Below are positions 14,224 through 21,678 of a DNA stretch of 33,441 nt, piece by piece. A model generated the notes under the pieces. That model made no database searches. It was not told where the DNA came from and saw only the letters and a program-made list of their open reading frames with translations. A program made the translations under genes and the position numbers. Source of the stretch: Candidatus Beckwithbacteria bacterium (lineage in GTDB: Bacteria > Patescibacteriota > Microgenomatia > UBA1400 > UBA1449). Position 1 is the stretch's first letter. Each line of letters opens with the position of its first letter. The stretch is from NCBI GenBank assembly GCA_012797845.1, contig JAAZOH010000005.1:1-33441 (forward strand). The letters are read 5' to 3'.

Positions 14224-14230
14224 ATTATGT

Positions 14231-14623
14231 TTACCAAACTTGACACACAATTTCTCCACCTAAACCTTGCTTACGAGCCTGCTTATCAGTCATAACTCCT
14301 TTTGAGTTGGAAATAATAGCAATCCCTAGACCAGACAACACGTGCGGCAACTTGCTTTTAGACTGATACACTCGGCGACCAGCTTTAGAGATTCGGATCA
14401 TTTTAGTAATAGCTGGTTTACCTTGTTTGTATAAAAGTTCTACTACCAAAGTTTTCTTTTTATTCTCTTCTTGAACAGAAACTTCTTTAAGATATTGACT
14501 CTCCTTTAAAACCTCAGCAATAGCGGTTTTTAACTTGGAGTGAGGTATGACTACCTGTCCAGCCTTTGCCATATAGCCGTTTCTGATTCTGGTAAGCATG
14601 TCTGCGATTGGATCTGAATACAT
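14231..14623 (-). CDS. rpsH: 30S ribosomal protein S8
   Basis: A 130-residue S8 (uS8), a primary 16S binder; in E. coli it represses the spc operon. It starts MYSDPIADMLTRIRNGYMAK, has the central KMIRISKAGRRVYQ, and ends with GLGIAIISNSKGVMTDKQAR and GGEIVCQVW. Length is normal. It is in the usual place between rpsN and rplF. Confidence 0.98.
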   Translation of the reverse strand: MYSDPIADMLTRIRNGYMAKAGQVVIPHSKLKTAIAEVLKESQYLKEVSVQEENKKKTLVVELLYKQGKPAITKMIRISKAGRRVYQSKSKLPHVLSGLGIAIISNSKGVMTDKQARKQGLGGEIVCQVW

Positions 14624-14652
14624 AATCTTTTTTAAGTATTAATTTCTAATAA

Positions 14653-14841
14653 TTACCAACTAGCTTTGGTTACACCTGGTAACTCGCCTCTGTGAGCCCG
14701 CTCTCTAAAACACAAACGGCATAGTCCAAACATCCGGATATAACCTCTAGGTCGACCACATAATTGGCAGCGGTTACGTTTGCGGTTGGCAAACTTAGGT
14801 TTCTTTTCTAAATCTTTAACAAATTTTGCTGTGGTTGACAT
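14653..14841 (-). CDS. rpsN: 30S ribosomal protein S14 type Z (zinc-binding)
   Basis: A 62-residue S14 (uS14) of the short zinc form. C25-x2-C28 and C41-x2-C44 in [21 protein letters not shown] are the zinc ligands. I chose ATG 14841, one base beyond the rplE stop, since it gives [17 protein letters not shown]. The longer reading from 14865 overlaps rplE and adds eight residues foreign to the family. No sign of a zinc-free replacement is present here. Confidence 0.95.
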   Translation of the reverse strand: MSTTAKFVKDLEKKPKFANRKRNRCQLCGRPRGYIRMFGLCRLCFRERAHRGELPGVTKASW

Positions 14842-14842
14842 A

Positions 14843-15394
14843 TTAGTTCTCCTCTTTCTTTTCAAATGGCATGCCTAAGTATTTTAGTAATAAATAAGCT
14901 TCGTCCCGATTTTTGGCAGTGGTAGTAATCGTAATTTGCAGTCCTCGAACCCGATCGATTGTATCATAAACTACCTCTGGAAAGACAATTTGTTCCGAAA
15001 GACCCAAATTGTAGTTGCCTTGAGTGTCAAAAGCTTTAAGACTAACACCCTGGAAATCCCGTAACCGCGGCAAGACAATGGAGCAGAGTTTGTCATAAAA
15101 TTCATACATTCGTTCTCCTCGTAGGGTAGCTTTGATTCCAACAGCATCACCCTCACGAACACCAAAATCAGCAATCGATTTTTTAGCTTTTCTAAATTGA
15201 GGTCTTTGACCAGCGATTTGAGTCATATAAGCCATAATCTTTTCTTGAATTTGCTTATCCTTGGATGCATCACCCATTCCCATATTGACTACAATTTTAG
15301 CCAGTCTGGGTACAGCCATATTATTGGCAATCTCAAGCTCTTTTTTGAGCTGTGGTAAAATTTCCTTCTGGTATTTTTCTTGTAATCTATTCAT
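14843..15394 (-). CDS. rplE: 50S ribosomal protein L5
   Basis: A 183-residue L5 (uL5), which anchors 5S rRNA and contacts P-site tRNA. It has [18 protein letters not shown] (about 30-47), [21 protein letters not shown] (positions split across about 68-88), the [12 protein letters not shown] block and [19 protein letters not shown]. Length is normal. It sits between rplX and rpsN as expected for the spc operon. Confidence 0.98.
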   Translation of the reverse strand: MNRLQEKYQKEILPQLKKELEIANNMAVPRLAKIVVNMGMGDASKDKQIQEKIMAYMTQIAGQRPQFRKAKKSIADFGVREGDAVGIKATLRGERMYEFYDKLCSIVLPRLRDFQGVSLKAFDTQGNYNLGLSEQIVFPEVVYDTIDRVRGLQITITTTAKNRDEAYLLLKYLGMPFEKKEEN

Positions 15395-15404
15395 AGGTTA
15401 AAAC

Positions 15405-15746
15405 TTACTTTTTATCTTCTTTTTTAAATTCCAAAACAGCTTTGCATTTTTTACAAATTCGCTGTTTTTCTTTACCTTCACCTTCAAAAGCAATTCTGGT
15501 TCGTTTCTTACAAGCTGGACAAACTACTTGCACATTGGCAATACTCATAGGTCGATTGACAGTGATAATACCACCTTGCTGATTACCCCGAGGCTTAACG
15601 TGCTTTTTGACCATGTTAATATTTTCCACTAAAACCTGGCCTTTGTTGGCTATGACTTTTTCAATAGATCCAGTTTTACCTTGGTCTTTACCTTTGGTAA
15701 CTGCAATTCTGTCTCCGACTCGTAGTTTAGTGTTTGTTTGTTTCAT
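15405..15746 (-). CDS. rplX: 50S ribosomal protein L24
   Basis: A 113-residue L24 (uL24), an assembly initiator near the exit tunnel. The KOW motif is in RVGDRIAVTKGKDQGKTGSI (about 9-28), followed by NMVKKHVKPRGNQQGGI. The C-terminal part has a zinc-ribbon-like pair of CxxC (CPAC and CKKC, about 76-100), which many bacterial L24 proteins carry. The KEDKK end is basic/acidic tail. Confidence 0.97.
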   Translation of the reverse strand: MKQTNTKLRVGDRIAVTKGKDQGKTGSIEKVIANKGQVLVENINMVKKHVKPRGNQQGGIITVNRPMSIANVQVVCPACKKRTRIAFEGEGKEKQRICKKCKAVLEFKKEDKK

Positions 15747-15752
15747 AGGTTT

Positions 15753-16127
15753 TTATAAAACTTCAGGTGCTAAGGATGCAATTTTGGCAAAACCGGCATC
15801 TTTAACTTCTCTGGCAATTGGCCCAAAAATTCTGGTTGCAATCGGATTTTTGGAAGTTAAACTTTCAATTACCACAGCTGCATTTTCATCAAAACGAATA
15901 TAAGAACCATCATTACGTCTGATTTCTTTTTTGGTCCGGACAATCACAGCCTTGACCTTATCGCCATCTTTAACTGCTCCAGTTGCATCAGCTTTGATGA
16001 CGCTGGCAGTTACAATATCAGCTACATAGCCAAAACGGCGTTTGCTGCCACCATGAACAAGCATGACTCTGAGTTTTTTAGCTCCTGAGTTATCGGCAAC
16101 TTGTAGGACGGTTCGTAGTTGTATCAT
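15753..16127 (-). CDS. rplN: 50S ribosomal protein L14
   Basis: A 124-residue L14 (uL14) at the subunit interface. It starts [19 protein letters not shown] and has [20 protein letters not shown]-type sequence (about 62-80), NAAVVI, and [20 protein letters not shown] near the end. Length is normal. It follows rpsQ by 3 bases. The family is very conserved and the assignment is certain. Confidence 0.98.
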   Translation of the reverse strand: MIQLRTVLQVADNSGAKKLRVMLVHGGSKRRFGYVADIVTASVIKADATGAVKDGDKVKAVIVRTKKEIRRNDGSYIRFDENAAVVIESLTSKNPIATRIFGPIAREVKDAGFAKIASLAPEVL

Positions 16128-16130
16128 ATA

Positions 16131-16487
16131 TTAATCTTTTTTAACAGTTTCTTTTTTAGTTTCAGCTAGAGTTGGTTTTGAGGGTTTTTCCTCAACGAGT
16201 TTTTTATCTTCTTCTTGAGCAGCTTGTTTAGTCGTTTGTTCAAGTACTTTCTTACTACCACCAGCTACAATTTCGATTACTTTCCAAGTTTTATTTTTAC
16301 TGACCGGTCTGGTTTCTCCAATAACAACAGTGGTTCCCAGGTCAATAATTTTATCAGTGTGAGCCAGTAAGGTCTTACTTCGCTTGATTTGTTTTCTATA
16401 CATCGGATGCATCCATAATCGGTCAATCTGAACTTTCACCGTTTTTTCCATTTTATTTGAAACGACAATTCCAGTTATTGTTTTCAT
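16131..16487 (-). CDS. rpsQ: 30S ribosomal protein S17
   Basis: A 118-residue S17 (uS17). The OB-fold core (1-80) reads GIVVSNKMEKTVKVQIDRLW, then MYRKQIKRSKTLLAHT, then GETRPVSKNKTWKVIEI. About 35 extra C-terminal residues (AQEEDKKLVEEKPSKPTLAE and on) are a charged low-complexity tail not in typical 80-90-residue S17. It lies 3 bases before rplN. Confidence 0.97.
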   Translation of the reverse strand: MKTITGIVVSNKMEKTVKVQIDRLWMHPMYRKQIKRSKTLLAHTDKIIDLGTTVVIGETRPVSKNKTWKVIEIVAGGSKKVLEQTTKQAAQEEDKKLVEEKPSKPTLAETKKETVKKD

Positions 16488-16496
16488 ACATTACTC

Positions 16497-16712
16497 CTAT
16501 TTACCAGGCTCAGCTTCCTGCTGACGTTTAGTTAAGATAGTTTTAATAAAAGCCATTTCGTGCCGTAGCAGCTTAATCTGATGAACATTTTTCAAAGTTC
16601 CCATAGCTAAACTCATTTTGGCATCAACCAATTCTTTAGTAATTTCAGTCAGACGTTTGCTTAGTTCACCAATACTCATCTCTCTAATAGTTTGCTTGCG
16701 ATCTTTTTTCAT
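16497..16712 (-). CDS. rpmC: 50S ribosomal protein L29
   Basis: A 71-residue two-helix L29 (uL29) by the tunnel exit, where signal recognition particle and trigger factor dock. It has IGELSKRLTEITKELVDAKM (about 15-34) and RHEMAFIKTILTKRQQE near the end. Length is normal. It lies 2 bases after rplP and 9 before rpsQ. Confidence 0.96.
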   Translation of the reverse strand: MKKDRKQTIREMSIGELSKRLTEITKELVDAKMSLAMGTLKNVHQIKLLRHEMAFIKTILTKRQQEAEPGK

Positions 16713-16714
16713 AC

Positions 16715-17125
16715 TTAATCTTCTTTTTCAATAAATTTTGTTCTAATACCAAATTTGTGACTGGCTCGGCGTAAAGCTTCTTGGGCAATTTCTCGGCTTA
16801 CTCCCGAAATTTCAAACATAATTCGGCCTGGTTTAACTACGGCTACATAGCCTTCTACATCACCTTTGCCGCTACCCATTCTTGATCCAGCTGCTCGTTT
16901 GGTATAGGGTTTGTCTGGAAAAATCCGAATCCAACTGCGACCCATACGTTTAGTGTAGCTGGTAATGGTTTTTCTAGCAGCTTCGATTTGTTGGCTAGTT
17001 ACCCAACCTCGACCCAATGATTGCAAAGCGTATTCTCCAAAAGAAATATCTGAACCAACCTCAGCATTACCTCTGCGTTTACCTCTAAATTGTTTCCGAT
17101 ATTTTGTTTTCTTTGGTTGTAACAT
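16715..17125 (-). CDS. rplP: 50S ribosomal protein L16
   Basis: A 136-residue L16 (uL16), which helps form the A-site region of the large subunit. It begins MLQPKKTKYRKQFRGK and has FGEYALQSLGRGWVTSQQIE (about 29-48), RIFPDKPYTKRAAGSRMGSG and VVKPGRIMFEISGVS. Length is normal. Spacing of 8 bases to rpsC. Confidence 0.98.
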   Translation of the reverse strand: MLQPKKTKYRKQFRGKRRGNAEVGSDISFGEYALQSLGRGWVTSQQIEAARKTITSYTKRMGRSWIRIFPDKPYTKRAAGSRMGSGKGDVEGYVAVVKPGRIMFEISGVSREIAQEALRRASHKFGIRTKFIEKED

Positions 17126-17133
17126 ACTAGTAC

Positions 17134-17790
17134 TTAATTAATTTTTCGCTCCCCTTTATACACCCAAACTTTAATACCTACATATCCTGATCTGGTTAAA
17201 GATGGTACTTCAGCATAATCAATATCGGCCCGCAAGGTTTGAGTTGGAACTGTACCTTCACTGTATTTTTCTGATCTACCAATTTCAGCTCCACCAATTC
17301 GGCCAGATAGTTGAATCTTAATTCCTTTAGCCCCACTTTCCATAGCCCGTTCAATAGCTTGGGTAACAGCTCGGCGATGAGGATAACGGCCAATCAGCTG
17401 ATCGGCAATCCGTTGAGCTATCAACCTAGCTTGAATATTAGCGTTTTTAACCTCTTCAACTTTAACATCAACTTTCATAGCTTTGCTGTCATTTTCTCTG
17501 ATATTGAGCCGTTTTTTAATTTCCTTTTTCAAATCTTCCATCCCAGTACCACCTTTACCAATTACCACCCCTGGACGATTAACATGAATAAAGATCTTAA
17601 TAACGTTAATAGATCGTTCAATCTCAACTTTAACAATTCCAGCATTTTTCAGCTTATCCATCAGATATTCTCGTAATTTAATGTCTTCCAATAAGAGTTT
17701 GCGGTAATCATGTCGGTTAGCAAACCAACGTGATTTCCAGGTATTTAAAACTCCTAAGCGAAAGCCGAATGGATTAACTTTTTTTCCCAT
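17134..17790 (-). CDS. rpsC: 30S ribosomal protein S3
   Basis: A 218-residue S3 (uS3) at the mRNA entry tunnel. It begins MGKKVNPFGFRLGVLNTWKS, has the KH domain with NRPGVVIGKGGTGMEDLKKE (about 73-92), and the C-terminal GAKGIKIQLSGRIGGAEIGR with VGIKVWVYKGE. Length is normal and there is no long C-terminal extension. It lies 2 bases after rplV. Confidence 0.98.
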   Translation of the reverse strand: MGKKVNPFGFRLGVLNTWKSRWFANRHDYRKLLLEDIKLREYLMDKLKNAGIVKVEIERSINVIKIFIHVNRPGVVIGKGGTGMEDLKKEIKKRLNIRENDSKAMKVDVKVEEVKNANIQARLIAQRIADQLIGRYPHRRAVTQAIERAMESGAKGIKIQLSGRIGGAEIGRSEKYSEGTVPTQTLRADIDYAEVPSLTRSGYVGIKVWVYKGERKIN

Positions 17791-17792
17791 AA

Positions 17793-18209
17793 TTATTTTT
17801 TAACTTCAGTTTTTACTTTTTTAACAGGTTTCTCTTCTTTTTTGACAGTTTCTTTGTGTTCCTCTACTTTGACTAGCTCTTTAGCTTCCAAGACAAATTT
17901 AATATGACTAGTTCGTTTCAAAATTGATCGGGCTCGACCTCTGGCGCCAGCTCGGAACCGTTTGTACGTTGGGCCATTTTCAATCAAAATGTGTTTGATC
18001 ACCAAATCCTGTTCAGACAATTTGTGGTTGTTAACTGCGTTAGAAATGGCTTGCTTTAAAACTTTATACAGCGTTTTAGCAGCCCGTTTATGAATAAACT
18101 GCAACTGTACCAGAGCATCGCTTGGATGTAAAGACCGAACTGAATCAGCTACTAAGCGTAGTTTTCTGGGTGTCATTCGGATTGATTTTTGATATGCAAC
18201 AATTTCCAT
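17793..18209 (-). CDS. rplV: 50S ribosomal protein L22
   Basis: A 138-residue L22 (uL22) lining the exit tunnel constriction. It has IRMTPRKLRLVADSVRS (about 10-26), the AISNAVNNHKLSEQDLVI block and the tunnel hairpin GPTYKRFRAGARGRARSILKRTSHI in two parts. The last 25 residues (EEHKETVKKEEKPVKKVKTE and on) are a Lys/Glu-rich tail not part of the core. It follows rpsS by 17 bases. Confidence 0.97.
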   Translation of the reverse strand: MEIVAYQKSIRMTPRKLRLVADSVRSLHPSDALVQLQFIHKRAAKTLYKVLKQAISNAVNNHKLSEQDLVIKHILIENGPTYKRFRAGARGRARSILKRTSHIKFVLEAKELVKVEEHKETVKKEEKPVKKVKTEVKK

Positions 18210-18226
18210 ATAGTAAAAAAGTAATA

Positions 18227-18511
18227 CTAAGTTTTGGTAATAAGTCGTTTAACCATCTTGCCATGACCTCTAAATGTTCTGGTAGGTGAAAATTCACCTA
18301 GCCGGTGTCCTACCATAGCTTCGGTAATATACACTTCCAAAAAGACTTTGCCGTTGTGAATTCCCATAGTGTGACCAACAAATTCTGGTGGGATTTGGCT
18401 AGCTCGAGCCCAAGTCTTGATCACATCTTTACGACCGTTTTCTTTTTGAGCTAAAACTTTTTTCAAAAGTTTTTCATCAATATATGGTCCTTTTTTTGAA
18501 CTTCTACTCAT
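18227..18511 (-). CDS. rpsS: 30S ribosomal protein S19
   Basis: A 94-residue S19 (uS19) in the subunit head. It begins [19 protein letters not shown], with [20 protein letters not shown] (about 35-54) and [18 protein letters not shown] near the end. Length is normal. The 30-base gap before it holds a tandem AGCTATC repeat instead of a Shine-Dalgarno. Confidence 0.98.
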   Translation of the reverse strand: MSRSSKKGPYIDEKLLKKVLAQKENGRKDVIKTWARASQIPPEFVGHTMGIHNGKVFLEVYITEAMVGHRLGEFSPTRTFRGHGKMVKRLITKT

Positions 18512-18525
18512 AGTTGTAAACTAAA

Positions 18526-18544
18526 AGCTATCAGCTATCAGCTA
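18526..18544. repeat. Tandem 7-base repeat covering the rplB stop
   Basis: AGCTATC (18526-18532), AGCTATC (18533-18539), AGCTA (18540-18544). The rplB stop codon (18542-18544 on the minus strand) is inside the last unit, so the array lies between rplB and rpsS. Confidence 0.75.
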
Positions 18545-19372
18545 TTTTTTCCTTCTTTTAATAATAAGTTTATCTGAATACTTACGACGTTTTCGAGTTT
18601 TCTTACCCAAAGTTTTCTTACCCCAAGGTGATTTTGGTGAAGGCATACCAACACCTGATCGACCTTCTCCACCTCCATGAGGATGGGCATTGGGAGCCAT
18701 AGCTACTCCTCGCACGCCAGGCCTAATTCCCATGTGGCGTTTACGGCCAGCCTTACCTAAAGAGATATTTTGCCAATCACTATTACTCAGTTGGCCAATA
18801 GTAGCATAACATTCTTCTCTAATTTTGCGAATTTCACCTGATGGTAATTGGATATTGGCATAGCCACCTTCTTTAGCTTGGATAGTAGCGGCTGAACCGG
18901 CACTGCGAATAATTTGTCCGCCTTTGCCAGGTCGCAATTCAATATTATGAATTGGCATCCCCACTGGAATATTTTTAAGTGGTAAAGCATTACCAGGGTT
19001 AAATTCGGCAGTTTCTCCAGCAATGACCGTTTTACCAACTTCTAATTGTTCAGGTGCTAAGATATACCGTTTTTCCCCATCTTTATAAATAAGCAAAGCA
19101 ATATTAGCAGTTCGGTTTGGATCATATTCAATGGCTACTACTTTGGCTTCGATATTAAGTTTATTTCTCTTAAAGTCAATCATTCGATAGTACCGTTTTT
19201 GGCGTCCGCCTTGATGTCTAACCGTGACCCGACCCATATTATTTCGACCTGAATGTTTTTTCAAAATGGTAACTAAACCTTTTTCTGGCCGTTTTTTAGA
19301 TAACTTTTTAGTATCTAAAAAGCTTTTGTGTCGTTGAGCATTGGTGATCGGTTTAACTTTTCTAATTGCCAT
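18542..19372 (-). CDS. rplB: 50S ribosomal protein L2
   Basis: A 276-residue L2 (uL2), needed for subunit association and close to the peptidyl transferase centre. It has [19 protein letters not shown] (about 43-61), [12 protein letters not shown], the [19 protein letters not shown] block, and the C-terminal VAMNPVDHPHGG equivalent, here [19 protein letters not shown]. The family's NPVDHPHGG is changed to NAHPHGG with the conserved His retained (HPHGG). The start follows rplW by one base. Confidence 0.98.
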   Translation of the reverse strand: MAIRKVKPITNAQRHKSFLDTKKLSKKRPEKGLVTILKKHSGRNNMGRVTVRHQGGRQKRYYRMIDFKRNKLNIEAKVVAIEYDPNRTANIALLIYKDGEKRYILAPEQLEVGKTVIAGETAEFNPGNALPLKNIPVGMPIHNIELRPGKGGQIIRSAGSAATIQAKEGGYANIQLPSGEIRKIREECYATIGQLSNSDWQNISLGKAGRKRHMGIRPGVRGVAMAPNAHPHGGGEGRSGVGMPSPKSPWGKKTLGKKTRKRRKYSDKLIIKRRKK

Positions 19373-19373
19373 A

Positions 19374-19673
19374 TTATTTTTCTTCTCTTATTTCAAATAA
19401 ATCAATTTTTTGACCCTTTTTTAAAGTTACCATGGCTTTTTTACCAGCTCCAACATGGGCTTCTTTGCGTCTGCTCCCAAAACGACGGATTTTGCCTCTA
19501 ATACTGCTGGTAGCCACATCAACTACGCTAACTTTAAAAGCTGCTTCAATTGCTTGAGCAATCATAGTCTTGCTAGCTTTGGGATGAACTTCAAAAGTAA
19601 ATCGCCCCTGACCAGCAAGAGTCATGGATCGTTCAGTAATAATTGGTCGTTTCAAAACTAAATCTTGTCTCAT
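19374..19673 (-). CDS. rplW: 50S ribosomal protein L23
   Basis: A 99-residue L23 (uL23) at the tunnel exit and the docking site for trigger factor. It reads [21 protein letters not shown] early (shown here in pieces about 7-27), then [21 protein letters not shown] and the closing [17 protein letters not shown]. Length is normal. It is one base upstream of rplB and 5 bases after rplD. Confidence 0.97.
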   Translation of the reverse strand: MRQDLVLKRPIITERSMTLAGQGRFTFEVHPKASKTMIAQAIEAAFKVSVVDVATSSIRGKIRRFGSRRKEAHVGAGKKAMVTLKKGQKIDLFEIREEK

Positions 19674-19678
19674 AACTT

Positions 19679-20314
19679 TTAACTTAATCTCTTGGTAATT
19701 TGTTCTAAAGCTTCTTTTGCAAAAACCAGCTGATGAGCTTTTAAGACTTCATAGCTGGTTAGTTTATCGCTTGCTAAACAAGTAACAATTGGTAAATTAC
19801 GGAAAGCTTTTTGGGCTTGACCCAAGTCTTGGGTAAGTACTAAGCCAATACCTCGTTGTTTTTTGCCTTCGTAGACAGCTTGGATAAAACCAGCAGCATC
19901 TTTGGTTTTAGCTTGTTTGATCTTATCCAAACCAGCTATCACAATAATAGCTTTGTCTGATGCTTTTACACTTAGAGCACTTTTTAAAGCTTCACGTCGC
20001 ATTTTCTTAGGGAATTTAAGACGGAAATGTTGGGTTGGCTTTGGTCCGTGAGCTTTGGATCCTCCTACAAAAATTGGGGCTTTTTTATCACCATGTCTAG
20101 CTCCACCCGTACCTTTTTGTCTATAGAGTTTTTTACCGGTTCGAGCAATGTCAGATCTGGTTTTAGTGGAAGCTGAGGCAGCTCGTTGATTCGACTGATG
20201 AATTCGGATAGCTTGGGCCAGCAGTTCCGGATTAGCTTTAGCTTCGAATATGGCTTTATTAAGCGTTAATTCTTCAATTTGTTTACCGGTAAGATCAAAA
20301 ACTGGTATTTTCAT
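19679..20314 (-). CDS. rplD: 50S ribosomal protein L4
   Basis: A 211-residue L4 (uL4) whose loop lines the exit tunnel. It has the loop with GKKLYRQKGTGGARHGDKKA (about 60-79), FVGGSKAHGPKPTQHFRLKFPKK and the helix RREALKSALSVKA. In E. coli L4 also controls the S10 operon by attenuation and translation repression, which is relevant to the leader in front of rplC. Length is normal. It lies 2 bases after rplC. Confidence 0.97.
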   Translation of the reverse strand: MKIPVFDLTGKQIEELTLNKAIFEAKANPELLAQAIRIHQSNQRAASASTKTRSDIARTGKKLYRQKGTGGARHGDKKAPIFVGGSKAHGPKPTQHFRLKFPKKMRREALKSALSVKASDKAIIVIAGLDKIKQAKTKDAAGFIQAVYEGKKQRGIGLVLTQDLGQAQKAFRNLPIVTCLASDKLTSYEVLKAHQLVFAKEALEQITKRLS

Positions 20315-20316
20315 AG

Positions 20317-21108
20317 TTATTTAGTTTCTTCTTTCTTTTCTACTTCTCCATCTTGGGTTTTTTCTTCTACTACTGTTTCTTCAGCTGGCTTGGCTTCTGA
20401 TTCCTGAGCTTTGGGTTCTTGATTTGATTCTTGCACCTCTTCTACTGTAGTTGCTTCTGTGTTTTGGTTTTGTAGGGCAACAAATTTTTTCTTACCTTTC
20501 TTGCACAGCAAAACTAAACCATCTTTTGGTCCGGGAATAGCTCCGGTCAACCAAAGTTCATTAGCAGCTTCATCGATATGGACAATCTGACTACCGCTAA
20601 TGGTAATAGTCTGATTACCCATTTGACCTGCCATTCGTTTACCTTTATAGACTCGACCCGGAGTAGTTCCTTGCCCAATAGAGCCTGGAGATCGTTGCCG
20701 ATCTGACTGACCATGAGTCTTAGGACCACCACTAAATCCCCATCGTTTCATGCCACCGGCAAAACCCTTACCTTTGCTAACAGCCGAAACAGTTACGGTA
20801 TCACCAAGTTCAAAAATTTGTGATACGGTAATTTGGTCTCCTACTTTTTTATCACTTGCTTCACTTAGTCTAATCTCACGAACATAGCGAGGCGTAATTT
20901 GACTAGTTTTAGTATGACCAGCTAACGGTTTGTTAATTCTTTTTCGATTTAAAACACCTACCTGGATAGCCTCATAGCCATCTTTATCACCATGTTTGAC
21001 TTGAGTTACAGTCACTGGTTTCACTAAAAGCTTGCTTACAAATAACCGTTTTCCTTCGGTATTATAGGCATGTATTTGGTTTTTCTTAATAGCGTAAAAG
21101 ATATCCAT
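20317..21108 (-). CDS. rplC: 50S ribosomal protein L3 with acidic C-terminal tail
   Basis: A 263-residue L3 (uL3), an early assembly protein reaching the peptidyl transferase centre. The core (about 1-215) has VSKGKGFAGGMKRWGFSGGP (about 108-127), THGQSDRQRSPGSIGQGTTPGRVYKGKRMAGQMG in the usual order, and a typical end at KKGKKKFV. About 45 further residues (EEVQESNQEPKAQESEAKPA and on) are acidic low complexity. The first 45 residues are also divergent (DIFYAIKKNQIHAYNTEGKR). It is first after a promoter, leader and terminator-like hairpin. No Shine-Dalgarno precedes ATG 21108. Confidence 0.96.
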   Translation of the reverse strand: MDIFYAIKKNQIHAYNTEGKRLFVSKLLVKPVTVTQVKHGDKDGYEAIQVGVLNRKRINKPLAGHTKTSQITPRYVREIRLSEASDKKVGDQITVSQIFELGDTVTVSAVSKGKGFAGGMKRWGFSGGPKTHGQSDRQRSPGSIGQGTTPGRVYKGKRMAGQMGNQTITISGSQIVHIDEAANELWLTGAIPGPKDGLVLLCKKGKKKFVALQNQNTEATTVEEVQESNQEPKAQESEAKPAEETVVEEKTQDGEVEKKEETK

Positions 21109-21140
21109 ATTATTTGAGTTTTTAGCTATGCTTGTAAAAT

Positions 21141-21165
21141 AAAAAAACCCGACTGTCGGGTTTTT
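21141..21165 (-). terminator. Terminator-like hairpin in the rplC leader (attenuator geometry)
   Basis: Minus strand AAAAACCCGA-CAG-TCGGGTTTTT, centred on 21148-21160, followed by an uninterrupted T-run. It lies about 83 bases after the predicted start site and about 35 bases before the rplC ATG. Confidence 0.75.
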
Positions 21166-21189
21166 CTAAAACCAAACGTCACTATAAAC

Positions 21190-21243
21190 TCATTTTACGT
21201 ACTTTCTTTGGCAACACATGTTTTGTTTGTGTATTAGCCGCAT
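21190..21243 (-). other. Possible 17-codon leader ORF upstream of rplC
   Basis: ATG 21243 to TGA 21190 reads MRLIHKQNMCCQRKYVK. The ATG lies about 5 bases after the predicted transcription start, and the stop is 24 bases before the terminator-like hairpin. There is no Shine-Dalgarno, so translation would have to be leaderless. It may be fortuitous. Confidence 0.25.
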
Positions 21244-21254
21244 AAACGTCAGCT

Positions 21255-21283
21255 ATTATAGCTTTTTTTGACAAAAATTTCAA
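21255..21283 (-). promoter_or_regulatory. rplC-operon promoter
   Basis: -35 TTGAAA (21278-21283), 17-base spacer, perfect -10 TATAAT (21255-21260). This is the best consensus promoter in the window. It lies in the 200-base rpsJ-rplC gap and gives the rplC-onward operon its own transcription start near 21248. Confidence 0.8.
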
Positions 21284-21308
21284 AAGTATTTGGTTTTTAA
21301 ACCAAAAA

Positions 21309-21620
21309 CTACATTTTAATCTCAATTCCTACTCCGGCGGGTAATTCCAAGTGCATAAGTGAATCAATCGTCTTATCAGTCGGCTCCATAATGTCAATTA
21401 GACGTTTATGAGTCAAAACTTGAAAATGTTCCCGAGCATCTTTGTCAGTGTGCGGACTAATAGTCACCGGAAATTTTTTGCGTTTTGTCGGCAGAGGGAC
21501 TGGTCCAACCACTTTGGCGCCAGTAGACAGAGCAGTTTGCAAAATTTTGGCTCCACATTCATCAATCACTCGATGATCAAAAGCTTTGAGTTTAACTCTA
21601 ATTCTCTGTGCAGCTGCCAT
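21309..21620 (-). CDS. rpsJ: 30S ribosomal protein S10
   Basis: A 103-residue S10 (uS10), which also serves as NusE in transcription antitermination. It has [20 protein letters not shown] (about 5-24), [30 protein letters not shown] in the usual order and [20 protein letters not shown] near the end. Length is normal. It is not in the same tight cluster as rplC: a promoter and terminator-like hairpin separate them. A 12-bp hairpin lies just before its ATG, and no Shine-Dalgarno is seen. Confidence 0.98.
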   Translation of the reverse strand: MAAAQRIRVKLKAFDHRVIDECGAKILQTALSTGAKVVGPVPLPTKRKKFPVTISPHTDKDAREHFQVLTHKRLIDIMEPTDKTIDSLMHLELPAGVGIEIKM

Positions 21621-21626
21621 TTTTTA

Positions 21627-21664
21627 GTAAAAAGAGCCTCTGAAACATAAGCTCAGAGGCTCTT
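21627..21664 (-). terminator. Strong terminator-like hairpin between tuf and rpsJ
   Basis: AAGAGCCTCTGA (21632-21643) and TCAGAGGCTCTT (21653-21664) form a perfect 12-bp stem with a 9-base loop. On the minus strand TTTTTACT follows. It ends only about 11 bases before the rpsJ ATG and 15 bases after the tuf stop. Confidence 0.8.
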
Positions 21665-21678
21665 TATGTTTTTCAAAT

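Noticed and set aside
14224-14259. Longer L6 start that overlaps rpsH
   Set aside because: The internal MSRIGKQPV start is canonical and directly follows rpsH.
14842-14865. Longer S14 start overlapping rplE
   Set aside because: MSTTAK at 14841 gives the usual length and abuts the rplE stop.
15405-15520. Zinc-ribbon-like CxxC pairs at the end of L24
   Set aside because: Many bacterial L24 proteins have the same C-terminal motif.
21289-21306. A/T-only palindrome TTTGGTTT/AAACCAAA after rpsJ as a terminator
   Set aside because: Low stability and no adjacent T-tract; it may be chance in AT-rich DNA.
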